Assembly: GCA_033030425.1 (NCBI GenBank)
Contig: JAUFSD010000005.1
Span: 1,353,001 to 1,417,000 of the forward strand
Source of the DNA: Verpa conica
Taxonomy: Eukaryota; Ascomycota; Pezizomycetes; Pezizales; Morchellaceae
Length of the DNA stretch: 64,000 nucleotides
Reading direction: 5' to 3'
In this document: positions 1 to 14,662 of the stretch, piece after piece
Layout of the letters: each line of letters begins with the position of its first letter
How positions within the stretch are numbered: position 1 is the stretch's first letter
Translations under genes and position numbers: made by a program
The notes under the pieces: model-generated
The model's input: only the letters and a program-made list of their open reading frames with translations
The model's database searches: none
Told to the model about the DNA's origin: nothing

Positions 1-3000
1 CGTTTTATGGCTGATGTTGTGTCAGTTGGATGGCTCAGGGGGACCTCTGAAAGAAATTGAACTGGCCAGGAGTGGGGGAATGGGGGAATGGAAGGGGGGG
101 GGGACGCAGTCGAGCAATCCCCTGAGGAGGGGCAGGAGATCACCCACCTTTTGTACACTCGCACAAGATCCAACAAATCTTTAGTCTTTCACGATCTCTT
201 CCTCTCGCGCAACAACCGCAACACAACGCAGCACTACTGGCCCTCTCAAAGCACGAATGGGTGATCCGACCGACCAGTTTTAGCGATGACGAACCCTCAC
301 TGAATGGCGACATAGGTAGGCCGAGGACGAGAACTTTATGGGATGAGACGAGGCGGGGCAAAGTTGCATAGATGCAAAGGGGGCAGGAGGGTGACTAGTG
401 GGGGGGGGTGTTCTTGGGGGGGGATTACTGATTATTATGATTTCCTATTTTTCTTTTTAGGACGTTTTACTTTTTTTTTTCTTTTAATTTTGGAGACAAA
501 CCGCTGCAACCCTCCAGGTACCTTGGACGTACTAGGACGGATCGCCACGAACAGCCTCACTTTACAACCAGACTCTCGATATTGGGGATGATCGAGTGCA
601 TTAGGTATGTATCTGTATCTCGCCCTTCTTGTCCCCCCCACCAGAATCAGATGGTCTGCGAAGTACGACTCCCCCTTTCGCTACCTGAATCTGGTGAATT
701 GAACTATACTCCAGATTATTCCTTAAATGCATCAGTCGCAAGGCAGCCGTTAACTAGATGATGTTCGATAGATTACATGGGAACTCGTCCATTTTCGGTT
801 GGGCTGTTCCAAAAACGGGTGCATATGCTACATTAAATGCACCGTCCAGCCTTGGGCATCTCGGAACCGTTCTTCCGGTACCTTCAGCTGTCACCTCTTG
901 TCTTCTTTGCTTGTTCTCCGCTTTCCTTTTTTTATTTTTTATTTTTCCATTATCCTCGCCCGCCAGGGCCCTGGCGGCAAGGACTTCCCCCTACAGTACC
1001 TAGAAATAGAGACCCTATGTCGGTCCGGTAAAAGGCTGATAGTAAACATGGTAGCCTCCCGTTGGTTCGTCCTTTCCTCCTCCTCTCCCGTTGGATATCT
1101 CCAAATAATTAAGGCTGAGCCGGGTCAAACATGACTGATCAGGTCGTGCTGTACAATCATCATAAGCGCTATCCAGGCAGTGACGTCAGTAATAGTACTC
1201 TATACCAGCCCAGGAGTCCAGAATCTAGCGCTACCAACTGTTGGGATGAAAAAGAAGTTGTGTGTGGGAACAACGGATCATTCCCAGGGTCAAGAGCAGC
1301 ACACTAATTTTCCCCAAATTCATCTCCAGCAAATCAGATTCGCATACGCGATAACTATCTCTCCTCTACCTGCCCCGTGCCCTGTGCCTGCTGTCTTTAT
1401 CCTAGATCCCCAGGATCGTTGATGAAACCTACTAGTTGATATCATATCACATGACCTTATCCCGTTCAGACGTTCCTGGGAGTCATAGGCGCTCTACCGC
1501 ACCATTTTCTACTCAATTGATGAGAAAAACCCGGCATAATACTGGCCTTTCATAAGGTTGGCAAGTTCACAGGGTTTACACGAGTGCTTGAGCCTTGAGA
1601 AGTCAGATTTGTCTTTGTGGGGCTAGCTTGCATGAACTCGACTAGCTGCAAGCGAAGCCAAGCTACCACGAAAGAACACTTGGCTAGAGGGCTTGCACTC
1701 GTACCCTTACGGCGAAGGTCCTCCCTTAGGGTTAGATTTTCAGTTCGTCCCGAGAATGTAGCTCGGCAGACCGGGAAAGGGAAAAACAGAAGCAACAGCG
1801 GGAGAAACCACAGATCATCCCCCACTGGAGGAGTTTCGCCAAAAAAAAGTAGCTTCGTTGGTTATCTTCTCCCCCCCGCAAGAACCTCCCCTAATGTATG
1901 GGATCGAACCATCGTGGTTGGAAGCACTATCGACCCATACAATAGCAGTAGAATAAGACCGTTCCCTCTTCTTGTCGTACATGGCTGGCTGTCTTCTGTG
2001 TCTGATCACCCAAAGTATCTACGGTGCATAGCATGCAACAAAAAGTAAACCCAATCCAAATGCGAACGCGCGGCCCGGTTGGGCATTCAACCCAGGCTTC
2101 GAGAACGTTTCCTCCGGTACGAACTTCGCCCTCCCGTAATCGTCAAACTAACTGCTTACAGGCGTGTGCCGACTTTACCTTCAACCTTGTAAACAGGACA
2201 ATCAATTGCCCAGCCCTAAACACAAAACTAACGTAACCCACGTGCCGGAGCGCAGTACAAAATGCTGACCGCAGATGTACTAAGTAGAGTGGTTGGTAGG
2301 GTAGGTCGGTGGGGTATGTATCATGGGTTAGTGAAGCTCAGCTCTGGGAGGCCCTGAGTAAGGAAAAAGGGTACTAGGTACAGGTACAGGTACACCCATC
2401 ACTACATACACTTGTTTCCGAAAGCGAGGAAAAGAAGGCTGCCTTCGACTGGCTATGACTGTTCGTCGTCTGATTCGGGCAATCACGGGGGATAGGACAG
2501 ATATACTACTACTGTGCTACTGTATTCAGTACACTACCCCCATATCTACCCCATGATCCTGCCTCCTGTACGCACGATATCTCAGCTCACCTATCCGCAG
2601 CGCGCCGAATCATGTCGCGGCTATCGTGCACGCGGACACGTCCGCTTGCACCCGGGATAAAAGATAAATCATAAAACTATAAACACAGTCTACTAAGGAA
2701 AATATTCGATCCATAACCAAAGTGCAATCACTTCTACATGACCCCATACCCGAGCCCTATATGATACAGCCGATAATTCAGCCGATACGTCACTCGGACA
2801 AGAGGCTCGACTTGAACCGGACTTAAACTTTGGTCGCCCACTCTCAGCATAGATACGGGGCCGAATTCGGAAACGAAGTGCAGATAGAGTGGCCGCCTTT
2901 CCCGGGAATGGGCCCTAACCCTAGTATATTTCGTGCGCAGAAGGTGTTACACACACACACCAAGATCTTAGTGGGAGGGGCCGGTCCATCGGGGCGCTGT

Positions 3001-6000
3001 ACGTAGGGCGACAATCATTTTTTTTTTTACCTTTTTTTTTTTAAACACCGGCATGTGAAAACGCAGGCAAGCCATGACCCCGGCTTTCTGGGATAATTAT
3101 GGTTTTTTCCCCCACCAACGGGAAACGGGCGGGAAAACAGTCACGAATGGGTGCTGGTTATTTCAACCGAGCCCTTGGGGGGGTGAGGAAGAGCTGAGAC
3201 AGCACTGGTCTAGCTTTTTGGGAGAACGGTGGGACGGCAATCGATCTTCTATCAATTTTCTGATGGACGTATACGTAGTTGCTTACTGAAATCTACCCAA
3301 AAACACATATATGCATGAAAGCACAAAAAAAAGGTTTTTGGGGAACCAACGGAGTTGAGTTTTAGGCAGCTAGTGGTCATTGCACTATCCGATGGATGAA
3401 AGCTGAGACCAAGACCGGCAACAAAAACAAGTACACACTTTTCTTCTATATCAAGAAAGTACCACAAGTTGGATAACGTAAATTATTTACCCTCAAAGGA
3501 TTACTATATATGAACGAAGATCATACGATGTCACACGTAATTCACTTGGCTTAAACGCTCCGTGACGCGTTATTCCTCTAGGCTGTGATTGAAAGTTTGG
3601 AACTGCATACTGTGCCATCTTGGTACCAGATAATGTTGCTCTAGAAGTTTTACTGTCTTTGGATAAATTACCGGAGAAGCCCGAAAGTCTCCCTTCCCCC
3701 GCACCAAGGGTTAGGTTTAACCTATGGTTTTCCTTCCCGTTGAATTCCCCGAGAATTGATTTTCGGTGCAGTAATGTGCATGTTGTCATCAGATTCAGAT
3801 AATCGGGGGGGAGGTGAAAATAAGCTCTCCATTGGCATCGAAAATTACAGTGAACAATCGGTGGGGGTCACGGGCTGTCACTCGTGGAATCTGGTTGACA
3901 ACAAAATTGTACGTGGACCAGCACGAATACAGTCTTTTAGACTTTGGGCAGTCTTATGATTTAAACCTAGGCTGGCCCCTTTTGGTATACAAAAAAATTG
4001 ATACCACAACACACCCCGAACGATGTCCGCGTGTTTTGTTTTGTTTTGTTTTTCGGTTTACCTGGGATACGCGAATCTCCCTCTCTAGTGAAGTTTTACT
4101 TAAGCTATATATCTCACTTTGCTTCTTTCATCAAGGGATATCTTATTCCACCAATCTACACAAGGATCATAAACTTATCTAAAGAAAAACAGGAACCAGC
4201 ACATCCACCCAGAAGGATCCCTGCCAGGGGAAAAGCAAAAACAAGCTACCTGAGGATTAAAACTTGGCCGATAAGTCGGTGGAGGAGGGTTCATGATCTG
4301 TCACTCGTTATTCGCTAGCAGAATTAACAACGATCATGAACACACATTTATGGATTCTTTACTACAGGGGGGGAGGTGGACAACTCACTGCGGCTGTATA
4401 AACCCTTTTTTCTACTTTTCTAGCTTTTCTTTATTTAAAAAAAAGGGCTTTGTGTCTCGGCCCTCCCGCTAGCTGCTAAACTACTTTGATACTGATGGCG
4501 TAAGAAAATTGGCGGCTATGTACATTGGATCGATAGGAGTCCCTGAGGGTTTTCTTCAATGGCTTTTTTTCCCTCTCCTCTTCTTTCCTTTTTGCCAATA
4601 CCTCACCCGAAGACCCCACAATCAACCCATTACCATGGCAAATCAACAGGGGCTAACGAGATAAAAAAGTAATTATTGTGGGGTAGCGGTGAGTTTGTGT
4701 ACGAGCTTTTCTAAAAGTATCCTTTCTTCCTTTCTTTTTTTCTTTTTTCTTTTCTTTTTCTCCGTACCTAACGCCTCCCCCGATCCTGATGATATTCCGA
4801 GTTTGTTTATGTCCTAGTTGACCGGATTATTGTTCCTCGATCTGCCTCACATCATCGCGAAAAAAAAAAAAAAAAGGGTCGCCTCGGTTACATCAGCTCA
4901 TCATGCCAGGGGGGAGGGACAGGAACAACCTTGCGCGTTATAGAAGCATCATCGGTCAATAAGGGAGCTTCTTGCCGACAAGATTGCTAGTAGAGTTAGG
5001 AATCGGACCGGTTGCCATAGCAAAGCCAGGTTTTCAATATTACGATCAAGCCATTGCTGAGCTGGCGAAAATATCTATTGGTGATCTTCCCACGTGTTGC
5101 GGGGAAAATGGCGCTCTGGAGGTAAGATGCAAATGCTTAGGATGAAGATATTTCTACTTTTGTATTTTTGCTCCGGGGAGACCAAAAACCATTTTTTTAT
5201 TTAAAAAACTATTAACCTAAGTATTAAAAGACAGGTGTCACGTGTAACTTGAATGAAAATCGAGTGATTTTCCATGACTAAATTATATTAATATTTAAAA
5301 CACTGGTTCAGGTATTGATTACTTACCAAATATCCTGATTAATGCTTATATAAAGGTAGATTTTACCTCCTATCAGCGTATAGCATAGATAACGAAGAAC
5401 GATACCAGTCTCAACTGTGGAAGTACCCAGCACAACAGACAAGGGTATATGATAAGCTGCCGATACAGAAAAGAAAAAAAAGAATACACGACCTTTGTGA
5501 GCTCCTGAAAAAGAACATGAACAAGTTACAAAACAAAAATATAACCAAGCTAGTTACTTTAAAAATGGTCCGGTAACCGCGCCTTCTGGGCCATATGCAT
5601 TATGGAGGTTTGGAGTAATGGCATAACCGCTAGCCACATCAGATATATCATAATCATTGCCTACCTATTATTTAAGTCTTATTCACTCCGAGCGCGCACC
5701 CTTATTTAGTTCAGAGTCATAGACGGTCCTCCAGTTCGTTATTAAACGGGGAAGAGGGGAGGGCGGTCAAAAAAAAACGCCTAACCTAGGCACCTATATC
5801 GGTACCTATAATAAATATCGAATTATCGCTGCACTCCTCACTCTAGTAGAGTGTAAATCCCTTTAACCAAAAAATAGCGTAATTAACACATAAGTTATCT
5901 GAGGCGGAATACATAGCCTGCATTGCATGATTGCGTCGAGGGGGAGGGGAGACCCGGTGCAAGTATTTGTACCAGGGCAAAGATGAAGTGAACTGATAAG

Positions 6001-9000
6001 TCGTGTGAGCGAACAGCAGTTTAAACCGCTTCGTATTTGGCTCTTTGGATATATAAAAAAAAGCCCCACCCCCTTCCACTGTAGCCTGCTATCTTACATG
6101 GATCTACCGGCATTGTTCCTGAGATCGGCCACTGATGACCCGGGCGGATTCGAAACATGACTGCAGTGTGCCGCAGTCAGGTCCTGACTTCTTGCACCTT
6201 TTATTAATTTTTTCCCCCTCCCTCCCCCTCCCCGCATAACTGGACCCTATTCTGTATCCGTGTACATATGGGAGTACCTACTTTATGTATTTTCCGTACA
6301 TGCGTTCAATTGAAAACCAAATAAGGCTAAACTCACAGGTCACGCTCTAAACTCTCATTAAATTAGAGCCACATTTACAGCTGCAGTAATTAGTTCAGTG
6401 GTAACTTCAATCTGACTAGTTTTTTTCCCCCCTTCTCTCTTATGCTCCTATCGTCCGATATGGAAAACCCGAGGAATTGTGTTAATTTCTTTCCAAAAAA
6501 AAAAAAGGAGAGAGATAGAGAGGGAGGAGGGAAAAAAGCAATTAACGAAAATAATATAGTTCTCGTGCCAGTATGCTAGACATGATGTACAAGACTTACT
6601 CGGGCATCTTGTTATCAACGATAACCCCGCAGCCAGTTGACCCCTCAACCCTTGATCTCTGTGGTCCATTCGACGGAGAACTGCATTCTACGTCTAATAC
6701 TTTCCCGGGATCTAAATCTTCCTTAAGCCGGATATGGTACTTGAACGACGTGCGGCAGCCTATTATTACAGAAGTACAAAACCTCCACATATTACAATAG
6801 CCGATATCAATTCTCATACAAGAATTATGCAGACTAGCCATAATGGATATTTTACTGTCCTGTAGATTCTTAACTAATAAGCTAAGGTTCCCACAGGGGA
6901 AAAAATATGCATTTGGGTAGTACTCCGAAGGTAAAGGCCAATAAAAACCTTTAATTAAGTACAGTAGATATTTACCTTTTAGTAAATACATACATTATTA
7001 TCTCCTGTTGCATGACTCGAATAATGTTCTGTATAAAAAAGTTCAAAGCCTGTGGAGACACGTACGCAGTGAAGATCTTTAGAGTGTACAAAAAAAACAT
7101 CTCTAATAGGAGGACATGCCATATTCCTTGATTCTAGAAGTACACGCATATGTGCCTCCAAAGGCCCCCATGGCAGATCTGCAGGTAATTCAGGTGCGTA
7201 CGGATACGTACATGTATGTATTCATATCTTTCATCCTTACTGGAATCATCTATTATCACTCGGCTAAAATTATTAGTGTGCACATTAAGCTTTTATCCTT
7301 TATTCTAGCTTGTTACGTATATACGTCCCCCTAGTGTATGATCTTAAATACATACGATTATTTGTTCGATCCGTCAAATCTCCTTACGAAAATCAGTAGT
7401 GTATCGGGGGTTCGGGTATATACGTATACCAGGGTTTCAGTATACCTTTGGAGTCATGTCGCATCACTAGCTACTCACTAAACCGGTGTTTTTTTTGACA
7501 AAGTTTTGAAACGTTAAGTATCACCAGCTAATTAAAGAGTATCCCCCCAAGAATCTGTTACAGGTACACGGGTACTTAATAAGATATTCCTATAAGTAAA
7601 TTTGAAAATCCCGAAATTTTTTTTATTTACGGGTGCCTCGGCCTCCCTATAGGTGGGCTAGTTAGTAGAAAGCTAGTACGTGTTAATATAATTATATAAT
7701 ATAATATTTCTATTTCTACCCCTATTTCTTTTTAATATAACCAGTGCTATTATAATTGTATAACTATACGCGGGATATATTCCATCCTAAAAGAATACTC
7801 CCAAAAAGTTTATTTTCCCCTACCCTGCAGTGCTGTATATATAAATGCACTAGAAAGGGAGGGTTTTTTTTTTTAATTGGTCAACTCAGTCAATAAGGGC
7901 TAATTCTAACCAGTTATTAGCTAGCCATGAGTTTGGTTACAAACTTTAAGAACACGATCTTAGATTATAGGGCTTCGATCGAGTCGAGCCGAATAGTAAC
8001 ATAAATTAATCGAGATGCACTCACCTTCTTTTGATTCGGGATGCGCTGTCGAACCACTTTTGTTTCTGCAAAGGCTTACAATCCCAACCAAAAGCTGGCA
8101 ACGTGTCTATAGCTAGATTAAGGCCTTACTATCAGATCGTTATGCGCTAAAAATGGAACCTCTTCTTAAGCATCTCTGATAATAATAAAGCATCTCAGTT
8201 AATATGCACTCAATGAACTAAACAAAAAAAAATTAAAAATGTATTTTCGTTTAATTCAGTGGCTAAAATATATATATTAATAAATGATCAACAGCCAACA
8301 ACCAACAGGAGCTATGTACATACCACGAGTGCTGTCCCTTACTTGGCTCGCTTATACCCTAAGATTATATCCGTTGTAACTTTAGTCAAGACTACATATC
8401 ATGATCACCTGGTTCTCAAAGTTGCTAACCTCGAGAACTCCCCCCCAACTGCATAATCCATAGCTATTATAAGAGAAATGATCACTTCCTTCATAATATG
8501 GTCTTGGCTACGGGTGTTATTTATAGACTCAAGATCAGAGCATGCGGCACGTACGTACCTTGTCTCCGATCGTATTGAATCCGAATCACTATCTATCACT
8601 CGTTATAGTGCTATCAAAAAAAATGACCCAACTATAGTCAGGTGTTATAGGTACATAAGTGCTTTAAGTTTTTAATAAAATGAATGAAGATAAATGTTTT
8701 TTTTTTTTACTCTCATCCTTTTGTGTATCTCCAGTACCAATAATTATTGACATGGATAATAATAATAAACTACAGCATTTCACTAACTCGCCCAATTAAG
8801 TATATTCGGATAAACTTATAGATTAGTCGAATACTAGCACAACAGTGCGAAAACACAGTCTTTCCCAGAAACAAGTATATGCGGAAACAACAAGACTACG
8901 TACTCAAGAGGGTCAAACATCGCGGTCTGGACTCTCCTAGCTTGAGAGGTGGGGCGTGGGCGTCCAACACAAACTCAAAAGGGCCCAAGAATCTTAAACC

Positions 9001-12000
9001 TAACTGACTTATAACGCAAGGTGCTAGTACATGACGATAGAGTAATCATCCAAAAGTCCGCTTAAATAGTACTCTAAGACAGAATTAACATTCCACCCTG
9101 CTTCGGGGACCAAGATCCGGGAAGCGCGATCAAATATTATGTATACTAAACCAGGGAAATGCAAACCCCCGCCTGCGTAGCAACTGCAGACATTCAATTT
9201 GGGGTGAAGATATACACTATGGGGGGGGGTCTCACCAGCGAGTGACAAAAGCCAGGGTTAACCGGGTATATGCAAACTATGTCTTGATAAGCACCTTTTT
9301 TTGTTTATTCCTTGAGCTTGAGACGGACATTCTTTCCTTTATGTGATATTCCTCTTCCCCCCCCTCCCTTCCCCCCTTCCCCCACGATACCAATCGTCCA
9401 AGTTGAAACATTCCAAGCTTACAATATAACCCGAGGCGTAAGAGAAAGAAAGAAAAAAAAAACGACCAAAACTAAAACAGCACCCCGCATACAGGGATCG
9501 ACCTATAAAGAAGGCTGGCTCAAACATTGTGCGCCTATGTATGCGCAAAAAAAAAAAGTATTTTGTCACCTATTCTCGTATTGGTGATAATCCGAGATGG
9601 ACGTTGTACAACTAGGCACTTTTGTATTGCACAGATATATATATATATATTGCGTAATGGATCGTATTATAAGCCATCCCGGAGTATCTATGATAAGATT
9701 GGTGGCTCAATCATCAGCACTTTTTATGTCTTTGAGAGAATGGGAAATTATGCCCGCTTTGTGAAAGCCGCCTCATACACATGTGTACAGACAGCCCCAC
9801 TTATACGATGCACAAGTAGATTCGGATCAACCGTACTTAATCTGGCATCGTATGATTCTGCTGTTGTCAGCTTTAGTTTTTTTCTTTTCTCCACGTTTAT
9901 TAGAAAGTAAGGGGATTTTTCGGAGGGTTTCGAATTTTTTTTTTTTAAAGTCCGTTCTTTACATCCAACGGATCTCTTGAGAGAAGAGATTTGATGACGA
10001 TGGGGAATTAAGCGCATAGTGATTTCTGACTGAAAAGCCTCAAACGCCAGTGTGGTGTGAACAAAAAGAAGAAAAAAAGTCAGACTACCGATTTGTTCAA
10101 GAAAAACAGCTGATAATAAGATGTGACCGCGCGTAGGTACTATAATTTAACGTCAGGCAGCACTCCCACAAATACCCCCAACCAGTTACATTCGGGCTAT
10201 CAAACCTCTATACAAAGACGAGTTTGAGGTACTGCTTACCCTCCGCGAACTTTCCCCCGAGGGCGCTTTGAGATTCATAGTATGCTGGCAGAAAAAAGAA
10301 TCTTTGACCTGTTACTGCTATAATTGCGATAAAGCCCGTTCCGATAGAAATGATCAAAACTAATCGAAATACGAGACTTTTTTTCCCCCGAAACAGTCTA
10401 GGGTTAAGGCAAGCTGCATTTTGCTCCTGCCAAATCCTTCAAGAGTCCGAAAAGCTTTCCCTTTGATCATAAATTCACTTACTACCTGTACATACGTGCT
10501 GTCAGCGCCGCTCTCCGAGACCGGATGTAGTGAGACAGTAACGATGTAAGGAAAGACCGTGCACGTGATCAGCGTGGGTCGGGTCCGAAGTTCGGGAGTG
10601 ATTCTGGGGGACCCGGATCTTCAATCATCTCCCACACCCAACCCCTCCTCCTCTCGCATTGATCCCCCCTTCCCAAAGCTTAGACCTCTTCCAGCCTGCT
10701 CCCAGGCCCACGGGACAAGTTCCCACGCGGAACAGAACAGAAATCCTGCCCTTATTCGAGTGGCGTGACCCGATTATACTCAACGGAGAGCGGAAGTGGG
10801 TGTGTGTGTACCGGGTTTTAGATGATGCCAACAGGGCAGTCTCAATCCGGTAGTAAACACCGCCACTGACTCAATTAAATCATATATCAATTCGGATCCT
10901 CGAGACATACAGCACATCGGATCTGGGTGCGTAGCGTAGTCTCCACCCAACAGCATCCTTTTTCTCCAACGAGACATTGGAAAACTGAGACTGTGGGAAG
11001 GGTCCTCTCCTACAACATTGCTTATTTTGGTGATTTCTCGCGACCGTGGAAACCGGCGTCCTTTTCTTTTCATCAACCGGTATACATAAATGGTACCGAG
11101 TCTAACCACTGTTTCTAAGTTCCCATGCCCAGCCAGTTGGAAGGGGGGGGAGGCCTTGCGAGGTACACTGCTCTATGGTCGCAATGTCAATCTAATTTAG
11201 CCGGAGCCAAGTTTATATCGCTCGGGACATCATGACGATTCTGTTTGGCTGGTCAGATGTGTTTGTCTCTGGTACATGTATTCGAGTGATCCCTCGTGAC
11301 CAAACACGAAGAAGAAAAACAAAAAGGGAAAAAGATTACAACTTTACCTCAAGATAAGAGCCTTGTAGAAGATGAAAGATAATTGGTCAATATAAAAAAG
11401 GGAAAAGGGTATGTTGGGGGTCGTTACCAACTCGATTTCTCGGAAATAAGCTTTTTTCCAACGGGCTGGGCGCCAAGTCCTCCTCTCTCTCCCTCCAAAT
11501 ACTCCTGAAACACTGTTTCACAACACATTATTCTTGACCTTTGTTCATGATCCCTATAATCGCAAAAGTCGGATGACTTTTAATTCTGCACGTTCATCTG
11601 GCTGCCTAGGGAATTAGGCTTACCGCCCCAAGGTCACGCCAGCTTATAGGATCAAGAGACCTAGTAAGGATGCTTCGTTTCAGCTCAAATATCTTTTGTC
11701 GAGTGTGCAGGATATATACCTACCTACCTAGCTACATATACGTACTCATAACCCCTACAGCAAGGGTTAAAGCTCTAACATGTAGCTCATCACCGCGGCT
11801 ATATAGGATTTCTTTTTTGGGAGAGAATGTAGGACTCGGGCCCATCTCATCACCCGCTTAGTAACAGTTACCTCCCCCCTGGCTGGTGGGGGGGAGGAGG
11901 GAGAATATTAATATTTCATCTTGTACTAAACTAACGGTTTGTATATATTAAAATTCAAGTTTTTTTAGTTACAAAAGTAACATACAGCTCGCTCGGGCGA

Positions 12001-12622
12001 ACGGCCTTCCCGAAATGAACCATGCAAAAAAAAAAAAAAAAAAAAAAAACCCCACCAACTGTGACCAACAAGAACTCTGGATAATCCCCCCCCCCCCTTC
12101 CCAAAAAGCAAACTATTAAAACCCTCTCTATCTCTTTTTCGATATATAAAACGTACCTTGTCGGATCCGCCACGTAGGTATGTGCACGGTTGCTCGAGCT
12201 TGTAAGCGATCTCAAACCAACAAAGGTAGACGGCGCGGGTCAGGCCGATGAGAGAGAGTCGAAAGGGAAAGAAAGAAAGAAAGAAAAAAAGACTTCCCGC
12301 TGCTTGAGTTCCAACTCTTTTACTATTCTAGGTAGAAAATGGCGATCTATTGCAGCTAAGCTACATAGTTAGCTAGTATTTTTTTTTTCCTTTTGTTCTT
12401 ATTATTATTTTTTTTATTTTTCTTCTACCCTTCTACCCTAGCTACATAATTATCAAAAAACTGTTAGTTAACGGGAAGAGGGGCCCTTTTTTTTTTAAAC
12501 ACTAGTTGAAAGGATATCGAGCCCCTTTTTTTCTTTATATTCTTTTTCTTATGATTCTCCCCCTCCCCCGTTCACCCATTTAAAACAGAACTCGCCACTT
12601 GACACGATATTAAAGAAAGAGG

Positions 12623-12666
12623 GCCCTGTATTATATATTATATTATAGTATACTATATTATAGGGC
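12623..12666. repeat. AT-rich hairpin closed by GCCCT/AGGGC
   Basis: GCCCT at 12623-12627 can pair with AGGGC at 12662-12666. Between them is AT-rich DNA whose centre, 12644-12657, is a perfect 14-base palindrome (TATAGTATACTATA). It could be a small foldback or simply AT-rich sequence; no target duplication was seen. Confidence 0.4.
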
Positions 12667-12790
12667 TTTCTCGATCTACAACAGATCGAACAGAACCGGG
12701 GGGGGGAGATGTACTTTTTTTTTGTACCTGAGCCCTTTTTTTAATTATTATATTAAATCCAAATCATGCTAAAATAGGGTCTAGGAACTT

Positions 12791-12830
12791 GCTTGCTTGG
12801 TTGCTTGGTTGCTTGGTTGCTTGCTTGCTT
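12791..12830. repeat. GCTT/GGTT tetranucleotide tract
   Basis: About ten copies of a four-base unit alternate between GCTT and GGTT. It lies in non-coding DNA just upstream of a GA microsatellite. Confidence 0.8.
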
Positions 12831-12899
12831 AGTGAGGAACAAGCAACAGAAGGGGGGGGGGAGAAATAGAGAAATGGCTAAATTGGGGGGAATTATGCG

Positions 12900-12900
<1 letters not shown>

Positions 12901-12928
<28 letters not shown>
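12901..12928. repeat. (GA)14 microsatellite
   Basis: Fourteen uninterrupted GA units in non-coding DNA. Confidence 0.95.
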
Positions 12929-12931
<3 letters not shown>

Positions 12932-14662
12932 TAAAGAACTACCGGGAGCTCGGTGAGAACAACGATCTGGAATCATTACGAAGAGGGCTAGCTAGCAAGG
13001 GGCGAGGGAGAGTTGAGTTTTGAGGGATAACCCTCCATATCTGGTGCCTTAGGCGAGGGGGGCATCATCCAATACCGTCCCCCTGTCCCCCCCATCCCCC
13101 GGCCCCCGGCCCAAATGAATCGGGCTTACGATTTCAATCGACGTTTATCTTGTGTTTATTTTATTTTTTCTCCCTCAAGGTTTTGTTCTTTTTTTTTTTT
13201 TTTTTAAATCCCGCCCGCCCCCATGTTTCAATTCTATAAACCTGGAACCGACCGACTGAATGTCCGGGGGGGGGAGAGGGAAGGAGGGAAGGAGGGATAG
13301 AAGAAGAAGGAATGGTAAGGTGTAAGATCTTTTTTTTTTCTGAAGCACCAGCCAACATAGGACTTTCAGCGGCTGCATCTACATAGTGGGGGGGGGAAGG
13401 AGTATGAGGATATTTTTATTCATATCCATATATATAAACTCCTTCATTCCAACCCTCCCTTCCCTCCCCCCCATCAGAATTAGGAACAATCGACGTCTAT
13501 TTAGGGATGTTGTACATACATGATTCCCGCTTAGGACGCTGTCAGCAGGCGAAGGGGAAACCGGGGGATTGGAAGAACAATGCTAAAACCCATGCCCCTA
13601 GCGTCGTTGTACTCTATGAACGCAAACGCAAACGCAAACGCGAATGCACACTCAGCACAAGGTCTTGTTACGAGTTGCAGGCAGCCAGCCAGGGCTCGGC
13701 AAGTTATATATGTCTGGCAATGAACGGGATTTACGGGAAAGGGTTGCCTGTCGATAAGCATTACGCGGAGGATAACTCGCATGTGGATGGATAAGCTACC
13801 TAGGTAAGTCAGCCTGCAGCCGGACGATGAGAAGAAGCGTGGGGAACGGTGTACAAAGATGTTACACATAAACTACATGTAGTCGCGGCAATACTTCGTT
13901 ACTTCGCACATGATGCAAGGCGAGGAGGGCAATGGCACAAGACAAGAGACAAGACAGGTCCTCTGAGACGTTTCTCCCGGAAGAAAGCGCACGCCCTTAC
14001 TAATAGGGCCATGATCGATCCAACAGCCCAAGAACCGAGCTGGTGAGCACAACCGATCCGAGAAACAATAATGAAGGGATCAAGCTTCGGCTCTTTGAAC
14101 AAACCCTCATATGCTAATGATACATTGTCCCCTTCCAACCATCTAAATGACCCTGGCTAGCCTGATACCCTATGAAATCTTTAATAATCACACCCAGCAA
14201 TTGCCGGCGCCTCTAGGCTCGTAAGCTGAGGACGAAGAAAACTGCCCTTTGCAAGAAATAAAATGAAAAATGGATGAAAAGATTCTAATGAAACCAAAAA
14301 CACCCTTGACCACATCATGTGATAATATTGGTACATATAAAGTAATGCAATGCTTTTCCCGCTAACCCCATCCCATGAGTTCTGACAATAAAAACTGAAG
14401 TAATGACAAAACCGCCCAGAATCCCTTAAAATGCCGCTTAAACAGTAACACCAACGATGAACAAAGAAAAATCATGATAATGATACAGGCCTTGGTATAA
14501 AAGAAAAACACCTGGCCTCTTGCAAAAAGCCCCAACAAAAAAAAAAAAAACACAAAACCAACCCATATCAAACAATGTATCGCAATATATATAAAACACC
14601 AATAAACAGACCACCAAACCCAGTAATATAGACAGAAAAGGGAAATGAAGAAAAGAAATATT

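Larger units (their letters stand above)
1..14361. other. Gene-poor intergenic region with no supportable gene
   Basis: I see no protein gene here. Open frames on both strands are short, have no recognisable domain, and do not join through plausible splice sites into anything family-like. Base composition is mixed: 5-9 kb is clearly AT-rich, and the rest carries many G/C runs and A/T tracts. Local structure includes a GA repeat at 12901-12928, a GCTT/GGTT repeat near 12791-12830, an A24 run at 12026-12049, repeated AACGCA units at 13620-13640, and an AT-rich hairpin at 12623-12666. No tRNA or rRNA was seen. Decayed transposons or non-coding RNA genes could be present but cannot be shown by reading alone. 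Confidence 0.6.

Noticed and set aside
1895..1925. Possible tRNA T-arm on the minus strand (GGTTCGATCC)
   Set aside because: The T stem has only four pairs and no A box, D arm or acceptor stem can be built around it.
1617..2048. 143-codon open frame on the plus strand
   Set aside because: No family resemblance and overlapped by comparable frames on the other strand.
2910..2925. CCCTAACCCTAG as a possible telomere repeat
   Set aside because: Only two partial units, with no array on either side.
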